Below are positions 8,617-19,764 of a stretch of DNA of 20,757 bases, one piece after another. A model generated the notes under the pieces. It was not told where the DNA came from. It did no database searches and was given only the letters and a program-made list of their open reading frames with translations. The translations under genes were made by a program, and so were the position numbers. Within the stretch, counting starts at the first letter, position 1. Every line of letters starts with the position of its first letter. This DNA comes from Mesotaenium endlicherianum (taxonomy: Eukaryota > Streptophyta > Zygnematophyceae > Zygnematales > Mesotaeniaceae). The stretch lies in the NCBI GenBank assembly GCA_009602735.1, contig WELA01012187.1, positions 1 to 20,757 of the forward strand. The letters run 5' to 3'.

Positions 8617-9404
8617 CAGCGCAAGCCCGCGAGTCTGTGCGCATCTATGCAACACAGCACACCGCGATGCGCCAGATTATTGCAGCAACGACCGCCGTCG
8701 CCGACGTTGTTGCCACGGCAGTGACTACAGCCGCTTGGGCCCACAAGCTCCTCGTTGCTGCGACAGGCACGAGCCTACCGCCCGCACGAGAGCCGCCTTT
8801 GTGCAAGAGGGCTCGTTCGCCCAACGCCCGATCCGACATCCGCTTGCGACAAAAGGTGCCAGTTGAAGTGGCCATGCAGCTCCAGATGGCGTCCCAGCCA
8901 CCTTCGCCGTCGCTGCACACAGACAACTTCGACCGCCGTACGACTGCTTCAGAGGAGGAGGCCATGCGCCAGGCAGCCTACGACCCGCTGACGGACATTG
9001 AGTCGTACGAGCGCGCGCCAGATGAGTCCTATAATGGGCCGACTGGGTCGTAGGCTTGGCCTATCACGTTCGCTGCTCGCATCTTCTGCGGGCCCACAGG
9101 GTCCCCAGGCATCAGCACGCTGATAGGGTCCCCAGGCTTCGCCAGGCCTGCCGGTCCGCCTGGGTTCAAGCGCCCGTCAGCCGCCGGTCCGCCAGGCTTC
9201 AGCCGACCAGCGTCCGCTCGGTCTGGGGAGGCCTATCGCTGTGCCGCAGGTCCTCGGTGTCGGCCCGAGCATGACTGCTCCACCGACGCCAGCTGTCGCT
9301 ATCTCTTGCGCCTGCTGTACAGCAGAGGCACCGCCGATGTAATGATCCGCCGCGTGGCCGGATGCGGCGACACGTCGCATGGAGCAATAGAAGTGTCGGT
9401 TTGA
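8505..9404 (+). pseudogene. Downstream part of the decayed element, Gly/Pro-rich tail
   Basis: Frame +3 is open from 8505 to a TGA at 9402-9404 with a single TAG at 9051. The first part is Gln/Ala-rich and helical, the next is acidic. After the TAG comes a Gly/Pro-rich segment with repeated PGF motifs, then a Cys-containing segment. I do not recognise a family. It overlaps the protease frame's end, so a frame change lies at about 8505-8616. No reverse transcriptase, RNase H or integrase motif was seen, so the element is internally deleted or non-autonomous. The part from 8803 on is repeated at 11404-12005. Confidence 0.45.
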
Positions 9405-9588
9405 ATTGTATAAGTACGATTGGCGCGCGATCAAAGTACCTCGAGTTATCTTTTCGTTCGCATCGCTACATCCGATGCCCGCTCCGACGCTCACGACTTC
9501 ATCGCCGCGACTTCCGTCTCCTCCGGCACTGGCGCATGGGCAGCCCGCGTGGTGGCCAGCGCACCTTGCACTGCGATGACCGCTGTAA

Positions 9589-10047
9589 CGGTCGTGCGTT
9601 CCGTCCTTTGCCCGGAGCCAGGCCGCGAACTGCGCGGTCGACGCCGAGCTGTTACCCCGTCGCAGCTCCGGCGCAGCCTGCGAGCGCAGCCTCACGCCCC
9701 CGCCGCAGCTCCCGCACAGTCTGCGCAAAGAGTGCGTCCTCACGCCTCCGCCGCGTCACGGCCGATCAGTCACCCCGCCTTACCGCGACACTCGCGGACG
9801 GTCTGCCACGCCGCCCTTCCGCGACAGCCGTGACCGAGCGGCCACTCCACCGTACCGCAAGGTAGACAACCGAGAGGACGGCCCACAGTCTACGACGTAC
9901 GCCTCCCACGCTCTCTACAACCGGCGCCCGCCGCCTCCTCGCAGTCACCTCGCCGGCAACGGACCCGGCGGCTCACCTCCCTCCAAGGTGGCCCGCACCA
10001 GCCGCGCATGCAACTCTTGGCCCGGTCGACGCACATTTGACAACTGA
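9589..10047 (+). pseudogene. ATG-less coding-like frame with 12-residue TPP repeat
   Basis: Frame +1 is open for 152 codons to a TGA at 10045, but it has no ATG and is preceded by TGA (9577) and TAA (9586). It encodes a basic Arg/Pro-rich protein. A 36-bp tandem repeat at 9769-9876 gives three 12-residue units of the form (V/A)TPP(Y/F)R, with Asp/Arg-rich ends, and two looser TPP units precede it. Unit DNA has diverged mostly at third positions while TPP-aromatic-Arg is kept, which suggests it was once translated. A TATAAG at 9409 lies upstream. It could be an exon reached by splicing, or a nucleocapsid-like piece of a retroelement. A second copy lies at 12190-12648. Confidence 0.4.
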
Positions 10048-10762
10048 CCTGCTTTTTGGCTATAAGGCCGCATGCATTTTTTCTTTTGCCATAGCAAGTC
10101 TTGCTTGCCCACTTGTGTGTTGCTTATATAGATTAGATGCGTCCGACCCCATAATGCACGACGCTCTTCTCTTTTCGCAGTTTCTGAATAGAAAACTAAA
10201 ATTGCTACTGCTAATAGGTCTCTTTATATTAAATCCTGGAATTTTACTTGTCTTTAGTCCATAAGTAGGCCATTCTTTAGAGTCTAAGTTTGCTCAATTT
10301 GGAGATGTGGTCAAAAAGATAAAACTCTCTGAACACAAGAGGGTCAGGCTGCTGGCATTATTAGGGCAGAATATGTCTTCTGACATTGTGCCCTCCCCTG
10401 AACTTGGAAGGCTCTGAAACTCAAGGCTATGGTAGAAGGTGACTGCGCCCATTTAGAGACTAATTCTGCGGAGTTTGAAGAAGTAGAGAAGGACTTATAA
10501 TTTTCAGAAGTTTCTGCATAGATCTGGAGTGCCTACTTCTCGACGGCACTCAAAAAATGCTCTCAAATTTGGTGACCTGGTAGATGTCTTCGACGCGCTC
10601 CATTTGGCACTAAAATCTTCAGATTTGAAGCAGTTGTGTGGACGTTATGGATTTTTATACTTGTGGCAGATTCTAGGCCAACTTGTACTATTTTCCTTAT
10701 TATCAAGGAGTAGGCTAGCCAATAAGGTCATACCACCCACGACCTTGCCTTGTATACCTTAG
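10048..10762 (+). other. AT-richer region with short coding-like fragments, no intact gene
   Basis: Base composition changes sharply from GC-rich to AT-rich at about 10047. Three short stretches look protein-coding but are in different frames. These are 10286-10417 (Lys/Leu-rich, contains FGDVVKKIKL), 10402-10500 (acidic, ending EFEEVEKDL) and 10529-10762 (contains FGDLVDVFDALHLALK). They could be worn Gag remains or small exons. I see no start, no known domain and no clear splice signals. The same region recurs at 12649-13363. Confidence 0.25.
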
Positions 10763-10870
10763 ATGTGTAGCACCTGACTTGGAGCCTTTAACTACTCTTC
10801 TTTACATGTGTGGCACCTGACTTGCAGCCTTTGACTAGTCTTCTTCACATGTGTAAGACCTGACTTGACG
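10763..10870 (+). repeat. 43-bp tandem repeat, 2.5 copies
   Basis: Two full units (10763-10805, 10806-10848) and a partial third (10849-10870) start with ATGTGT and contain CCTGACTTG. The units differ at a few bases. A duplicate lies at 13364-13471. No function is visible. Confidence 0.8.
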
Positions 10871-11130
10871 CGCCGAGACGTCACTTTTTCTGTCGACGGA
10901 GTGATATAGTGATATGAGTTATAATGTATTAATCTATTTTTATTCTAATACTTTTGAATGTTTTTAGAGTAATTTTGTGTGGATTCAAGTGTGAATAGAT
11001 ACTCTAGTGACTTGGTTCATGTCCTTTGAATCTTCTAAGGCATATTTGAAGTAAGAAGAAGGACCTAGAAAAACTCCATGTGGCAAAAGTCAAATTACCA
11101 TTTTTAGGTCAAAAGAACATGTGTACATTA

Positions 11131-11320
11131 TTCTAGAAAGAGGTGGCAAGTTTTGGGATGTGTTGGGTGCCAACACATCAACATGCACCTTCCTAGAAAT
11201 TACTTATGTAGCAAGTATATAAACAAGAGCTAGAACATAGGAAGACTTCTAGAATCACTTATGTACTTGCTAAATTCTAGAAACATATTAACTTTCAAAA
11301 AGCTATCTCTCTTTCAAGAA
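11131..11320. promoter_or_regulatory. Cluster of TTCNNGAA (heat-shock-element-like) sites
   Basis: TTCTAGAA occurs exactly at 11131-11138, 11247-11254 and 11275-11282, with TTCAAGAA at 11313-11320 and an imperfect TTCCTAGAA at 11190. These flank the TATATAAA at 11216. TTCNNGAA is the core of heat-shock factor sites, and some plant copia LTRs are heat-driven through such sites. Function here is inference. The cluster recurs 2601 bases to the right. Confidence 0.3.
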
Positions 11321-11402
11321 GCTACCACATGTGTTCGGAGATCCTTGTCTTGGATTGAAAAAGTATTGTATTTTACTAAGTACTTTATCTATCTGTTTCA
11401 CA
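11161..11402 (+). repeat. Copia-LTR-like segment with TATA box
   Basis: The segment starts with TGTTGGGTGCCAACA, the kind of start seen in many plant copia LTRs. It is preceded by a TTTGGGAT sequence like the end of a copia polypurine tract, and ends in CACA at 11402. A TATATAAA box lies at 11216-11223. No primer site follows in the second copy (14004 on), so it would be a 3' or solo LTR. Repeated TTCTAGAA words lie in and just before it. No coding part of a copia element was recognised nearby, which keeps confidence low. Confidence 0.3.
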
Positions 11403-11403
11403 N
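11403..11403. other. Single N, contig join
   Basis: One unknown base separates the two identical 2600-bp segments. It is a scaffold gap placeholder, not a real ambiguous base. Frames that cross it (11261-11467 and 11331-11654) are artificial chimeras. Confidence 0.9.
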
Positions 11404-14003
11404 GCAAGAGGGCTCGTTCGCCCAACGCCCGATCCGACATCCGCTTGCGACAAAAGGTGCCAGTTGAAGTGGCCATGCAGCTCCAGATGGCGTCCCAGCC
11501 ACCTTCGCCGTCGCTGCACACAGACAACTTCGACCGCCGTACGACTGCTTCAGAGGAGGAGGCCATGCGCCAGGCAGCCTACGACCCGCTGACGGACATT
11601 GAGTCGTACGAGCGCGCGCCAGATGAGTCCTATAATGGGCCGACTGGGTCGTAGGCTTGGCCTATCACGTTCGCTGCTCGCATCTTCTGCGGGCCCACAG
11701 GGTCCCCAGGCATCAGCACGCTGATAGGGTCCCCAGGCTTCGCCAGGCCTGCCGGTCCGCCTGGGTTCAAGCGCCCGTCAGCCGCCGGTCCGCCAGGCTT
11801 CAGCCGACCAGCGTCCGCTCGGTCTGGGGAGGCCTATCGCTGTGCCGCAGGTCCTCGGTGTCGGCCCGAGCATGACTGCTCCACCGACGCCAGCTGTCGC
11901 TATCTCTTGCGCCTGCTGTACAGCAGAGGCACCGCCGATGTAATGATCCGCCGCGTGGCCGGATGCGGCGACACGTCGCATGGAGCAATAGAAGTGTCGG
12001 TTTGAATTGTATAAGTACGATTGGCGCGCGATCAAAGTACCTCGAGTTATCTTTTCGTTCGCATCGCTACATCCGATGCCCGCTCCGACGCTCACGACTT
12101 CATCGCCGCGACTTCCGTCTCCTCCGGCACTGGCGCATGGGCAGCCCGCGTGGTGGCCAGCGCACCTTGCACTGCGATGACCGCTGTAACGGTCGTGCGT
12201 TCCGTCCTTTGCCCGGAGCCAGGCCGCGAACTGCGCGGTCGACGCCGAGCTGTTACCCCGTCGCAGCTCCGGCGCAGCCTGCGAGCGCAGCCTCACGCCC
12301 CCGCCGCAGCTCCCGCACAGTCTGCGCAAAGAGTGCGTCCTCACGCCTCCGCCGCGTCACGGCCGATCAGTCACCCCGCCTTACCGCGACACTCGCGGAC
12401 GGTCTGCCACGCCGCCCTTCCGCGACAGCCGTGACCGAGCGGCCACTCCACCGTACCGCAAGGTAGACAACCGAGAGGACGGCCCACAGTCTACGACGTA
12501 CGCCTCCCACGCTCTCTACAACCGGCGCCCGCCGCCTCCTCGCAGTCACCTCGCCGGCAACGGACCCGGCGGCTCACCTCCCTCCAAGGTGGCCCGCACC
12601 AGCCGCGCATGCAACTCTTGGCCCGGTCGACGCACATTTGACAACTGACCTGCTTTTTGGCTATAAGGCCGCATGCATTTTTTCTTTTGCCATAGCAAGT
12701 CTTGCTTGCCCACTTGTGTGTTGCTTATATAGATTAGATGCGTCCGACCCCATAATGCACGACGCTCTTCTCTTTTCGCAGTTTCTGAATAGAAAACTAA
12801 AATTGCTACTGCTAATAGGTCTCTTTATATTAAATCCTGGAATTTTACTTGTCTTTAGTCCATAAGTAGGCCATTCTTTAGAGTCTAAGTTTGCTCAATT
12901 TGGAGATGTGGTCAAAAAGATAAAACTCTCTGAACACAAGAGGGTCAGGCTGCTGGCATTATTAGGGCAGAATATGTCTTCTGACATTGTGCCCTCCCCT
13001 GAACTTGGAAGGCTCTGAAACTCAAGGCTATGGTAGAAGGTGACTGCGCCCATTTAGAGACTAATTCTGCGGAGTTTGAAGAAGTAGAGAAGGACTTATA
13101 ATTTTCAGAAGTTTCTGCATAGATCTGGAGTGCCTACTTCTCGACGGCACTCAAAAAATGCTCTCAAATTTGGTGACCTGGTAGATGTCTTCGACGCGCT
13201 CCATTTGGCACTAAAATCTTCAGATTTGAAGCAGTTGTGTGGACGTTATGGATTTTTATACTTGTGGCAGATTCTAGGCCAACTTGTACTATTTTCCTTA
13301 TTATCAAGGAGTAGGCTAGCCAATAAGGTCATACCACCCACGACCTTGCCTTGTATACCTTAGATGTGTAGCACCTGACTTGGAGCCTTTAACTACTCTT
13401 CTTTACATGTGTGGCACCTGACTTGCAGCCTTTGACTAGTCTTCTTCACATGTGTAAGACCTGACTTGACGCGCCGAGACGTCACTTTTTCTGTCGACGG
13501 AGTGATATAGTGATATGAGTTATAATGTATTAATCTATTTTTATTCTAATACTTTTGAATGTTTTTAGAGTAATTTTGTGTGGATTCAAGTGTGAATAGA
13601 TACTCTAGTGACTTGGTTCATGTCCTTTGAATCTTCTAAGGCATATTTGAAGTAAGAAGAAGGACCTAGAAAAACTCCATGTGGCAAAAGTCAAATTACC
13701 ATTTTTAGGTCAAAAGAACATGTGTACATTATTCTAGAAAGAGGTGGCAAGTTTTGGGATGTGTTGGGTGCCAACACATCAACATGCACCTTCCTAGAAA
13801 TTACTTATGTAGCAAGTATATAAACAAGAGCTAGAACATAGGAAGTCTTCTAGAATCACTTATGTACTTGCTAAATTCTAGAAACATATTAACTTTCAAA
13901 AAGCTATCTCTCTTTCAAGAAGCTACCACATGTGTTCGGAGATCCTTGTCTTGGATTGAAAAAGTATTGTATTTTACTAAGTACTTTATCTATCTGTTTC
14001 ACA
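11404..14003 (+). repeat. 2600-bp direct repeat, copy 2 (probable false duplication)
   Basis: Second copy of 8803-11402. It starts in the middle of the decayed element and continues into unique sequence at 14004, as the start of an overlapping contig would. It contains second versions of the Gly/Pro-rich tail (11404-12005), TPP-repeat frame (12190-12648), 43-bp repeats (13364-13471) and LTR-like segment (13762-14003). Confidence 0.95.
12190..12648 (+). pseudogene. Second copy of the TPP-repeat frame
   Basis: Identical to 9589-10047 in every base compared. It exists because of the repeat around the N at 11403 and probably represents the same locus. Confidence 0.4.
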
Positions 14004-15954
14004 ATCCTACAGTTAAGCTAGAGTTAAGCTATACATAGTCGTTAAATTGTTCATCTGACTTTAGTTGACTAGTCAAATTCTCGGGTCGCTTTTCACATCG
14101 TACATATTAGAATTGTCACGTGTGAGCTCTAAAGAGCTCTTTAATATATTTGAAAAGCGACTTCTACAATAAGATACTACTTAGCCAAGTTCACGAGGAT
14201 TAACTGGTGGATCCTAGTCCTTCATTTTAGAGATGCCATCTATGTGCGTATTTTCAAAGTGACTTCCGATTTTTGAAACACACAGCACATCTCAAGTGTA
14301 CAAAGAGTGAGTTGTAAATTAGGCTGAACTCATACTAAAGTCATTCAATGAAACATTTTCTCTACCGTTTCAAATTGATTCAACTAATACTTCAATTACT
14401 CTCCTACCAATGATCTATTACAACATATGACATGTTGACCTCTATCATAAAGGACAAAATGTCACAATTGCGAAAGATATATAATCTGAAAAAGCATTGC
14501 CGATCATGGGTTAGGTGAATTTAAATGGCCATCTTGGAGCTCCTTTGCTTTATGAATTGCATACTGTGCTAGTAAGTAGTGGAAGCTACATAGAAAGGTA
14601 GTGTGATTGGTCCTCCGAGTTTTTCGAAGATGGAACTTTCATTCTGACACGTAATTTGTCCAAAACTAGTAGAAACAAGAAGCAAACCTATTACACTCTC
14701 GCCAAAAACATAGTAGAGTCGTTGCTTTTGGTTGCTTTGAGCCGGATGAGTATTGAAATGCTTAGCAGGAATGGCCGATGAGAAGGGGTGATCATGGGAA
14801 GGGGAAGTTGACCACAAACATGTCAGAGCAGTTGGGAGACGCAAGTGTTATGAAGATGTGATGCGCGCGCATGGCAACGACCTGGCAACGACAGCCCTTC
14901 ATAGCATTTTCTGTCACATGGAACCGTTATATCGACTTTGTGTGAGCCAGCGCGAGCTGATCGGAGCGGTGAAAGTGGCTCTCACTTCAAGCTGAGCGCT
15001 TTTGGCGCGAAAGGTCAGCAGTCCTTGCTGATTTACTGCTGACAGAAGTTGGCGTGTGCTGCTACCTGTCATGCATGGAGCCCCCCTTGCTCTAACCGTC
15101 TCTCAGAAAAATAACGGATGCTTTTGGGCCATTTTGGACACTTTCGGATGCGTTTTGCACCAGGCACGGCAGGGGCACGGCATGTCATCATTCGTGATGC
15201 TAGGGAAAAAGATTAGGTTCTAACTTCTGTGGGATAGCAACGATAACTCTTCAGGGTAAAGGAAATTTGTGGTCTCACCACATCATGGAATGGCCTCCTG
15301 GTTCAGCTTGCACTCGTCGAGATTTCTTCAGCCGGCAACCCGCTCGCAGAGAACCATGACATTCTGCTGCCACTCCGTCTTGATTGCTTCCTGGTGCGTG
15401 ATTTAGAAGCTTTACTCAAACCCCCTGAAGCTTTCACTGAATCCTTTCCTGGTGGTAGATATGGTACCCCGCCTTTGCTTCGAGGCTGGTCCTCCATTTG
15501 CCACCACTGGCTTCGTTCGTGGTGAAGGACAAGCCATTAGCAGTAGTTCGAGGCTTTCCAGTAGCTCTGGACATCGTCAATGCCAATGACTCGCAGAAAG
15601 ACTGCACCCTTAGCCGTGGGAATCGTTGGAGTAGCTGGGCTTTCCTTGTTGCACATGTGGACTTGGTTGTCTGTTATGCTAGGCACGCGCAAACCATGAG
15701 AAGAAGTTTATGGAAACTCGCAGGCGCAGGGGATTGACTGGGTGCAAAAGTGGCAGCTGGGTGGCAGTCAACTTGTGGTAGTAGTCGTCGTGTAGCAGCA
15801 GGGGAAGGTAGCCGCCAGCACGAGGGCAGTACTCTCTTCTGCTAATTGCGTGTGCTCAGGGCTTGGCACCAACTCCATAGGACGCTCCTTTTCTTTGGTA
15901 ACCTAAACAATAAAAAATGACATGACAGCTTTTGTTGCACAGGAGGGGTGCATC
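14004..15954. other. Unassigned intergenic sequence
   Basis: The first 900 bases are AT-rich and later parts are more balanced. Frames are short and show no recognisable domain (for example 14569-14844 minus and 15498-15737 plus). I see no LTR ends, no tRNA gene and no convincing promoter. It may hold regulatory sequence or 5' exons of the right-hand gene that cannot be identified by eye. Confidence 0.4.
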
Positions 15955-16700
15955 TGAGAAAGAGAGAGAAAGAGAGTGAAGAACTGGTTGTGTTTGCCTA
16001 TTCTGCACTCCTTGTAGCCTGCATTTTCTACTCACCAGTGTTTGGGGGAAGTTCTTCACGTCACAGGTTGCCTTCTTCTTGAGAGGCTGCCTGAGGAAGC
16101 CGGGCAGGAATTTTGTTTCTGGGCCCCCACCTTTTCTTCCTCCCAACCAGCCAGCATAGCTGCCATCTCCCTCCGGTTGGCATTTGTCATAAAAGTGAGA
16201 GGTCAAGGCCACAAGGGAGAGCCCCAAGGCTCTTGCTTCCCCTCTGCTGACTTAGTCCACATGTGGTCCTCTCGAGAAGCGACACCTGGTGTGCACTCGC
16301 CGTCCACCTTCTCGTGTCAGAGGGCTGTTCCTGTGACTTGGTTAGTGATGCACAAAGGCATGCAGCTGGAGCCCGTTCCAGGTGTCACTCCCTCCCTGAC
16401 TGGGGTGAAGGATGGCTTGGAGGGGACGTGTCGGAAGCCAAACCCCTCATCCTCCTCCCCCTCCTCCTCTTCCCCCCCCCTCTTTCCCTCCTGGACGTGT
16501 GGCAGTACCCCGTGTCTTCTTGGAGCAGGCGGGCCTGCTGGCACCGGGAAGTGCAACCCACTCCTTAGATATACATACAAACTGACTGACCGATCTAACT
16601 GACTAACTGACCAATTGATGGTTGGGGCGCACGCGCGCACGCATGCTTGCTCGTGCGTGTGAGTGTCTCTCTTTGTGTGCGTGTGTGTATGTGTGTGTGG
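15955..16700. repeat. Microsatellite-bearing region before the right-hand gene
   Basis: It contains a GA-rich run (15955-15978), an ACTG/ACTA tetranucleotide run (16580-16611) and a TG-rich run (16672-16700). Frames such as 16042-16602 are open but low in information and not recognised. The region could include a promoter or untranslated exon of the downstream gene. Confidence 0.5.
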
Positions 16701-16904
16701 GGTCTCTGAGCCGGCGTTGCCTGCGGCTGCTCCTGTCCATGTCTGCAGGACACTGCCGCCGCCGCAGCAGCAGGAGGGCCGACGCTGCCTGTCTACCGTA
16801 GGGTGACACCTGGGGGAGGCGCTGCCTGCCTGCGTTCTCGCGGGCTCCACCACTCCTGCCAACTGTCGCCCCAGGGGCAAGAGAAGGCGTGGTGGTTGCG
16901 GGGC

Positions 16905-16976
16905 TTCTTCCTCTTCCTCTTCCTCGTCTGTCTCTTGGAGTGCGCGCCCGACTGTGACGCTGCATTGTGTCTGCAG
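16905..16976 (+). other. Candidate 3' splice site before the long exon
   Basis: A pyrimidine-rich stretch at 16905-16940 is followed by TTGTGTCTGCAG ending at 16976. The long frame opens at 16958 right after a TGA (16955-16957), so an exon starting at 16977 would be entirely in frame. If used, the true start codon is in an upstream exon and the ATG at 17153 is internal. Confidence 0.4.
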
Positions 16977-17152
16977 ACGTTGATGAGAGCTTTGCGCAAG
17001 CGCGCGCCGGGAGTGAGTATGGTCCAGCTGGCGCCCTGCAAGGCGGCCAGGTGTCGCTTGCTCCTACCCCTCCTGTTGCGCCGCTGAGGGAGCTAGGCAA
17101 AGGAGCGGGCACCGAGGCAGGGAGCGAGAGAGAACGCCTCCCGCGACGCCAG

Positions 17153-19728
17153 ATGTCGTCGCACCACCACCTAAGGGACCTGGAGCAGCAGGCGCAGAAG
17201 GAGAACCAGCATGTGGAGCCGCCACCTGTCAAGCTCCCGCGTGGCCTGCGCCCCCGGCGCCCCCCCCCGCAGACTTCGCCCGCGCCGGAGAAGAAGTACG
17301 TCCACCCGGCCGGCACGCTCCCGCCACACGGCGGCGCCCCCTCACCCCTGCGCCCGGCTCTCGTGCCCACCACTGTGTTTGAAGTCAACAGCCGCATGCC
17401 AGGCTGGCAGCAGCACCAGCTCCATCGCCAGGGCATCAGCCCTGGGGCGCTCTCGCAGCTCCCCCACCCACCCCCCCAGCAGCAGCTGCAGCAGCTGCAG
17501 CAGGGGGGTGGAGGGGGGAGGTTCTCTGCGGTGGAGTCTCCTCCTCCTCCTTCTCTTGCTGCTGCTCCCACGGCCGCCGGCGCGACGCAGCAGCAGCAGC
17601 ACCGCGCCTCGTCCGCCGCCTCACTCTCGCCATCGCCCTCCCCCGCGGCCAGGCTCCCCGGCAAGCTGCTCAACGTCTGGCAGGACCCGGCGCCGCTGGT
17701 GCCTGAACACAGCAGCAGGCCGAAGCGTAAGCCGGCAGGCGGAGGCGCGTCGTCGACATCAGCCTCCAAGAGAGACGCGCAGCAGCAGCAGCAGCAGGGC
17801 AGGCGAGGCGGGGAAGCGGCAGCAGCGGCGGCTACGACGGCGGTCGTGCCAGGTGGCGGCGCCGGAGGGGGCGGCGAGGGGCCGCAGTGGCACCAGCAGC
17901 AGCGGTTCTTCGACGACAAGGCAGTGCGGGCGCAGGCCAAGGCCGCGCTCAGCGAGCTGACTCAGCAGGCGCGGGCGGCCGGCCTGTTGCACCCGCTCGC
18001 CCACGTGGCAGCCCCGGCACAGCTGCCATGGGCCAGCCCCGCGCAGACAGGTGGCGCCGGTGCAGCAGCTGCTGCTGCTGCTGCTGCCGAAAGTGGGCTT
18101 GCGGCTCTGGGGCTCCCGCCAGTCGGGCAACACTCCCTGGGGCCAGCGCCTGTGCCAGCTCGTGCCAGGGTGGCGTCAGGTGGCAGCCTGGCGGCGCTTG
18201 GGAGGGCGATGGAAACGGGCTTGATGGGAGCTACTGAGGGACTCTACGGTGCCGTCAGTCACCAGCAGCACCAGCAGGCGCCACATCACTTCGTGCATCC
18301 TTTAAGGCGGGAGCACGACAGCCTGACAGATGGCGGGGAGAATCTCACCGCTCTCCTGTTGGATGGACTGGGGGACCACACGCCTGAGAGCTACCACCCA
18401 GGTGGAAGCGCGGAGGGCCTCCAGGTGGCGCTCACCCTAGGCTCCGGCATCATGATGGAGGCAGGGGATGGGCGGGGGGGAGCGCGAGGGGGCTATCCGA
18501 CATTGGCAGGGCCGGGATTTGCAGCAAATGAGCCCCCCATATATCAGCATCACTTGACGGCGCCCTATCCGAGAGTCCTATCGTCTGCCGGGTCTCGGAC
18601 ATTGCCAGCTGGCGCACCTGCCTATGAGGGCGGAGGAGGTTTCGGTGGAGGGGGGAGGCGGGGCTATGAGGAGAGCCTGTACAGCTTTCGCGAGCCCAGC
18701 GGCGAAGCAGGTGCAGCCGACAGGTGGCAGGAGGCAGGTAGCGGCGGCAGGCAGACCGCAGAGGTGCACACTGGCCAAGAAGGGTGTCACCCTCCTCCTC
18801 CTCCTCCTCCTCGTCCTTCCCTCCATCATCATCATCATAGACCGGATGACAAGCTCGTCGTGGCTGGCAGTGGCTTTGGGCGAAGAGTGGGAGGGGGAGG
18901 GGGAGCGGGAGGGGGAGCGGGAGGCGAAGNTTTGGGAGGGTGGGGGCCACCGGAGCCTATTTATAAAGGGCCCCTTGCCTCCTCCCGCAGTCAGACGCCG
19001 CCACCTGGCGGCCTTCGAGCTGGCCGCACTCTTCTTCCGCTGGGTGCAGGCGGCCCAGGTGGCGAAGCGCCGAGCAGGTTCTCGTTCCCCGGCATGCACC
19101 GGGACGTGACAGGTGGCGCCTTCCCGCCCCCCGAGTTTCCAAGGCGACAGCAGCAGCTGATGGACTCACTCCCTGATTTGATTTCGAGCGACAGCCCACT
19201 CGGCGTGCTGGCAGATTCTGGCGCAAAGAACGCACCCCCCCCACGAGCGCCCCCCCCTCCCCTGTCCCTAGGGCTCACTCTTGGCTCGCCAGCTGGCAAC
19301 CTGTTGCCAGCCGCGCAGGTTCCGGCCGCCCGGCACGAGCCACCTGGCACATCCCCGCCGCTCTCATCAGCTGCTCCCTCTCATATGAGCAAGCGGCCAC
19401 AGACTGCCACGTGTCGTCCGGGCGACGCCGCCCTCACCCTTGCTCATCATGCCCCAGCTTCAGCACTCACGCGCTCACAGGGTGCTGCACTATCCTACTC
19501 CTTCCCACATTCGCCTGAGGCAGCCACCCTCACCCTGGGTATGCCCGTCGGGCGTCCCCACCCCCACGCACTCGAGCATGGAGGTGCCGGCAATGGCACC
19601 CGCGCTCTCTCCTCTGTGTTGGTGGCGCACACTCGGCTGTTCTCCTCCCACCCTCCCTCCCAGAGCTCCTCCGCACATGGCCCAGGGGATGAAGAGCAGC
19701 AGCAGCAGCAGCAGCACCAGCAGCAGCA

Positions 19729-19764
<36 letters not shown>

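Larger units (their letters stand above)
8803..11402 (+). repeat. 2600-bp direct repeat, copy 1
   Basis: This segment matches 11404-14003 base for base at an offset of 2601. One difference was seen by eye: A at 11245 against T at 13846. It ends exactly at the single N. Such a repeat is expected when two overlapping contigs are joined without merging, so it should be treated as one locus until shown otherwise. Confidence 0.95.

Noticed and set aside
9160..9175. GGGTTCAAGCGCCC resembling a tRNA T-loop
   Set aside because: No acceptor, D or anticodon arms can be built around it; it lies in the Gly/Pro-rich coding-like frame.
9177..9743. 188-residue minus-strand frame present twice (also 11778-12344)
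   Set aside because: Antisense to the Gly/Pro-rich tail; its presence in two copies is due to the contig duplication, not conservation.
8803..14003. Real recent tandem duplication
   Set aside because: The single N exactly at the border and near-perfect identity make an unmerged contig overlap much more likely.
16042..16602. 186-residue plus-strand frame
   Set aside because: No recognisable domain, simple-sequence ends, and overlap with microsatellites. It may include untranslated exon, but coding cannot be supported.
16603..17940. 445-residue minus-strand frame, Cys/Ser/Pro-rich
   Set aside because: It is antisense to the long plus-strand exon in GC-rich DNA with CAG/CTG runs, and its composition is the reverse-strand image of Gln and Ala codons. 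The plus frame is far longer and has motifs.
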